Below are positions 14,054-15,370 of a DNA stretch of 15,370 nt, in pieces. The notes under the pieces were generated by a model. The model did no database searches and was not told the origin of the DNA. It saw only the letters and a list, made by a program, of their open reading frames with translations. Each line of letters starts with the position of its first letter. Within the stretch, counting starts at the first letter, position 1. Origin of the DNA: UMGS1387 sp045646465 (GTDB taxonomy: Bacteria > Bacillota > Clostridia > Oscillospirales > CAG-382); assembly GCA_045646465.1 (NCBI GenBank), contig JAZRKT010000019.1, forward strand, positions 1 to 15,370. Direction: 5' to 3'. A program made the translations under genes and the position numbers.

Positions 14054-14080
14054 CAAATTATCGACAATATTTGATAAAAT
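14052..14080 (+). promoter_or_regulatory. Promoter of the XRE regulator gene
   Basis: TTCAAA (14052-14057), 17-base spacer, TAAAAT (14075-14080) with TG at 14072-14073 (extended -10). Transcription would start near 14087, about 15 bases before the GTG start. Confidence 0.6.
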
Positions 14081-14101
14081 ATATAGACAGGAAGTGATTT
14101 T

Positions 14102-14446
14102 GTGGATTATGAAGAAATGGGACACAAATTAAAAATAGAGCGAATAAAACTTAACTACAAACAAGAATACCTCGCAGAGAAAATTGGTGTCCAACAAAAG
14201 TACATATCAAAAATAGAGCACGGTGGTGCAAAGCCCGAATTTGCAAAAGTGTCTGAACTTGCAAATATACTCGGCGTTTCTCTTGACTATCTCGCAGGCC
14301 AGGAACGAGTCATTACAGACGATTATTTAATAAACACGATAAATATTCGCTTACAGCTTTTATCGAACATAGAAAAAACAATTCTTTTGGAGGCAGTTGA
14401 ATATTACATACAAAATATAAAGGATAAATCCGTTGCAAAACAGTAA
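14102..14446 (+). CDS. XRE-family helix-turn-helix transcriptional regulator
   Basis: A 114-residue protein with an XRE/Cro-CI helix-turn-helix at residues 7-65: LKIERIKLNYKQEYLAEKIG, then VQQKYISKIEHG as the recognition part, and SELANILGVSLDYLAG closing the domain. The C-terminal 45 residues are helical and may dimerise. The start codon is GTG 14102 with AGGAAGTG just upstream. A promoter (14052-14080) and palindromic operator (14035-14053) precede it, so it likely represses itself, and it may also control the excision or transfer genes of the element. It is followed by a strong terminator at 14560. Confidence 0.9.
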   Translation: MDYEEMGHKLKIERIKLNYKQEYLAEKIGVQQKYISKIEHGGAKPEFAKVSELANILGVSLDYLAGQERVITDDYLINTINIRLQLLSNIEKTILLEAVEYYIQNIKDKSVAKQ

Positions 14447-14459
14447 AGGAGTGAGAGCC

Positions 14460-14531
14460 TTGAAAGTTGTACTCAAAGACGAATTATACGATTTAGTAGC
14501 TTCAGCATATTCGGTCATGGGTGCATTTTGA
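14460..14531 (+). CDS. Possible 23-residue small peptide
   Basis: TTG at 14460 follows AAAGGAGTG (14445-14453) at 6-base spacing and opens 23 codons (MKVVLKDELYDLVASAYSVM, then GAF) before TGA. The strong ribosome binding site and position 14 bases after the XRE stop make it plausible as a co-expressed small protein. It is very short and unrecognised, and may be a decayed gene start. Confidence 0.35.
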   Translation: MKVVLKDELYDLVASAYSVMGAF

Positions 14532-14559
14532 TTTATCCCAGATAATATTCCGTATATAC

Positions 14560-14593
14560 AAGCACTATGGCAGAAAATGCTATAGTGCTTTTT
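14560..14593 (+). terminator. Intrinsic terminator after the XRE regulator
   Basis: AAGCACTAT (14560-14568) pairs with ATAGTGCTT (14582-14590), with GCA/TGC continuing the stem inside after a G/T pair, loop GAAAA, and a run of five T (14589-14593). It ends the XRE transcript. Confidence 0.85.
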
Positions 14594-14665
14594 GGTTTTA
14601 TACACGGGGTATTGCCTATGACATATCGATGCCGACAATGCTTTTATATTTATGATTTGATTTTT

Positions 14666-14710
14666 AAGGACGATAAGAATTCCGTTCGTGGGATTCCTAT
14701 TGTCCTTTTT
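14666..14710 (+). terminator. Long imperfect hairpin with T run, terminator or attenuator
   Basis: AAGGACGATAAGAATTCC (14666-14683) pairs with GGATTCCTATTGTCCTT (14691-14707), about 15 matched pairs with one G-T pair, one mismatch and a one-base bulge, followed by a short T run to 14710. It lies between the first terminator and the sigma factor gene. It could attenuate transcription into the sigma gene or be a leftover from an earlier gene. Confidence 0.6.
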
Positions 14711-14894
14711 AATTCTTACTATATTCGCGGTCCTCCCGCTTCGTTAGTTGTAAATCCAAGCAAAAAACGATGCAGGAGGAATTTTTATAAAAAATTTTTT
14801 TGAAAGTTTGCCAAAACAGTGTTTTCAAAACGGGATAATGAGCGAAAGGGGAAAGAATAACCGCCTTGCGGGAACGGAAGGAGGTGATCTTCGA

Positions 14895-15317
14895 TTGGAC
14901 CTCACTTCTTCCCAAAAGCAAACCATCAGACATCAATTTGACTGCTTTTGCAAAAAAATACTTCGCGAAGAAAAAGTTGACTTTCAGCGTAAAATGAGTT
15001 CTCAGATGAATCGGGAAATCTTGTTTTGTGAAATGTCACAAAAGCAAATTGATGAACTTCGGGTGACGGACAAATATCCCTCGGATATGAATATATTCAC
15101 GGTCTTGGATTTTGAAATAGGCGTCGAAAACGACTTGCTCGCTGAGGCGTTAAAAACTCTTTCTTCGACCAGTAGGGATATAGTTTTGCTCTCATATTTT
15201 ATGGATCTTAGTGATACAGAAATAGCCGAGATGCTTAACATTGTTCGCAGAACAGTTCAGTATAGGCGGAAAAGTTCGCTAAACAAGTTGAAAAAGCATA
15301 TGGAGGAATCGGAATGA
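14895..15317 (+). CDS. Sigma-70-type factor, Tn916 Orf7-like
   Basis: 140 residues, the same length as the sigma-like Orf7 of Tn916. The start is TTG 14895, because AAGGAGGTGAT (14878-14888), a full match to the anti-Shine-Dalgarno sequence, lies 6 bases upstream. A longer frame from 14808 has no such site. Region 4 (84-134) is clear: EALKTLSSTSRDIVLLSYFM, then DLSDTEIAEMLNI as the first helix of the HTH and RRTVQYRRKSSLNKLKK as the recognition part. The preceding FTVLDFEIGVENDLL is a close match to the Orf7 family as I remember it. Such proteins help switch on excision and transfer genes of Tn916-like elements. It overlaps the next gene by 4 bases (ATGA). Confidence 0.88.
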   Translation: MDLTSSQKQTIRHQFDCFCKKILREEKVDFQRKMSSQMNREILFCEMSQKQIDELRVTDKYPSDMNIFTVLDFEIGVENDLLAEALKTLSSTSRDIVLLSYFMDLSDTEIAEMLNIVRRTVQYRRKSSLNKLKKHMEESE

Positions 15318-15370
15318 AAAAGCAAAGAGATTTACTTCCTTTTCATATCATAGCTGCAGAAGTCGGAGGC
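15314..15370 (+). CDS. Start of a Tn916 Orf8-like helix-turn-helix protein (cut off by the window)
   Basis: ATG 15314 overlaps the sigma stop (ATGA), with GGAGG (15302-15306) upstream. The visible 19 codons read MKKQRDLLPFHIIAAEVGG. An opening of the form L-P-F/Y-x-x-I-x-A-A-x-x-G followed by a Gly-rich turn is typical of the helix-turn-helix protein that follows the sigma gene in Tn916/Tn1549 elements. The rest lies beyond the window. Confidence 0.7.
   Translation, partial: MKKQRDLLPFHIIAAEVGG

Noticed and set aside
14618..14803. Possible small protein with a CRQC pair
   Set aside because: No ribosome binding site, AT-driven composition, and it runs through the 14666-14710 hairpin. Not reported as a gene, only mentioned in a finding.

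Overview
The window is a piece of a mobile element, most likely an integrative and conjugative element or large plasmid, from a Gram-positive Clostridia-type bacterium (an Oscillospirales or Ruminococcus-like gut anaerobe is my best guess). Reasons: every convincing gene is on the + strand, tightly packed and often overlapping its neighbour (TAATG and ATGA junctions). Nearly all have strong AGGAGG-type ribosome binding sites, and GTG and TTG starts occur. The right end carries a sigma factor and the start of a helix-turn-helix protein in the style of Tn916/Tn1549. There is no tRNA, rRNA, CRISPR array or ordinary housekeeping gene, and no relaxase, integrase or type IV secretion gene falls inside the window.

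Layout. 1-406: non-coding leader with an extended -10 box at the left edge, 16-bp-spaced direct repeats inside a long imperfect stem-loop (33-142), an intrinsic terminator or attenuator (168-216) and a possible 34-codon ORF (238-342). 407-5588: a ubiquitin-like cassette. It holds a JAMM metalloprotease with a probable ubiquitin-like segment in the same chain, an E1/ThiF adenylating enzyme, a small basic protein, a DNA-methyltransferase-like protein, two unknown proteins and a protein resembling the prokaryotic E2 family D (PRTRC protein B). 5606-9396: DNA processing, with a Rad52/Rad22-type annealing protein, a short SbcC/Rad50-like ATPase with a CPTC hook, and a CHC2 zinc-finger/TOPRIM primase-like protein. 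9414-12780: small conserved or unknown proteins, including one with a C-terminal tip like that of SSB and one resembling DUF3848. 12770-13591: a ParB/Spo0J-like protein, followed by a strong terminator. 13592-14101: AT-rich spacer with a promoter and terminator that would make a roughly 165-nt RNA, then the promoter and palindromic operator of an XRE regulator. 14102-15370: XRE regulator, a structured spacer with two further hairpins and tiny ORFs, a Tn916 Orf7-like sigma factor and the first 19 codons of the next gene.

How it may work together. JAMM + ThiF + E2-like + ParB on one element matches the PRTRC idea (ParB-related, ThiF-related cassette), described mainly from Proteobacterial plasmids and elements. 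Here it appears in a Firmicute-like setting, with a Ubl-like segment apparently fused to the JAMM protease and a methyltransferase inserted. The annealing protein, SMC-like ATPase, primase and ParB suggest that the element replicates, repairs and partitions itself, and the ubiquitin-like module may modify one of these proteins. A second pattern no gene label explains is that six proteins between 2469 and 11391 end in Ala-Ala and two more end in a single Ala, using different alanine codons. This resembles ssrA/ClpXP-type C-terminal degrons. All functional links are inferences from sequence reading alone; no database search was run.
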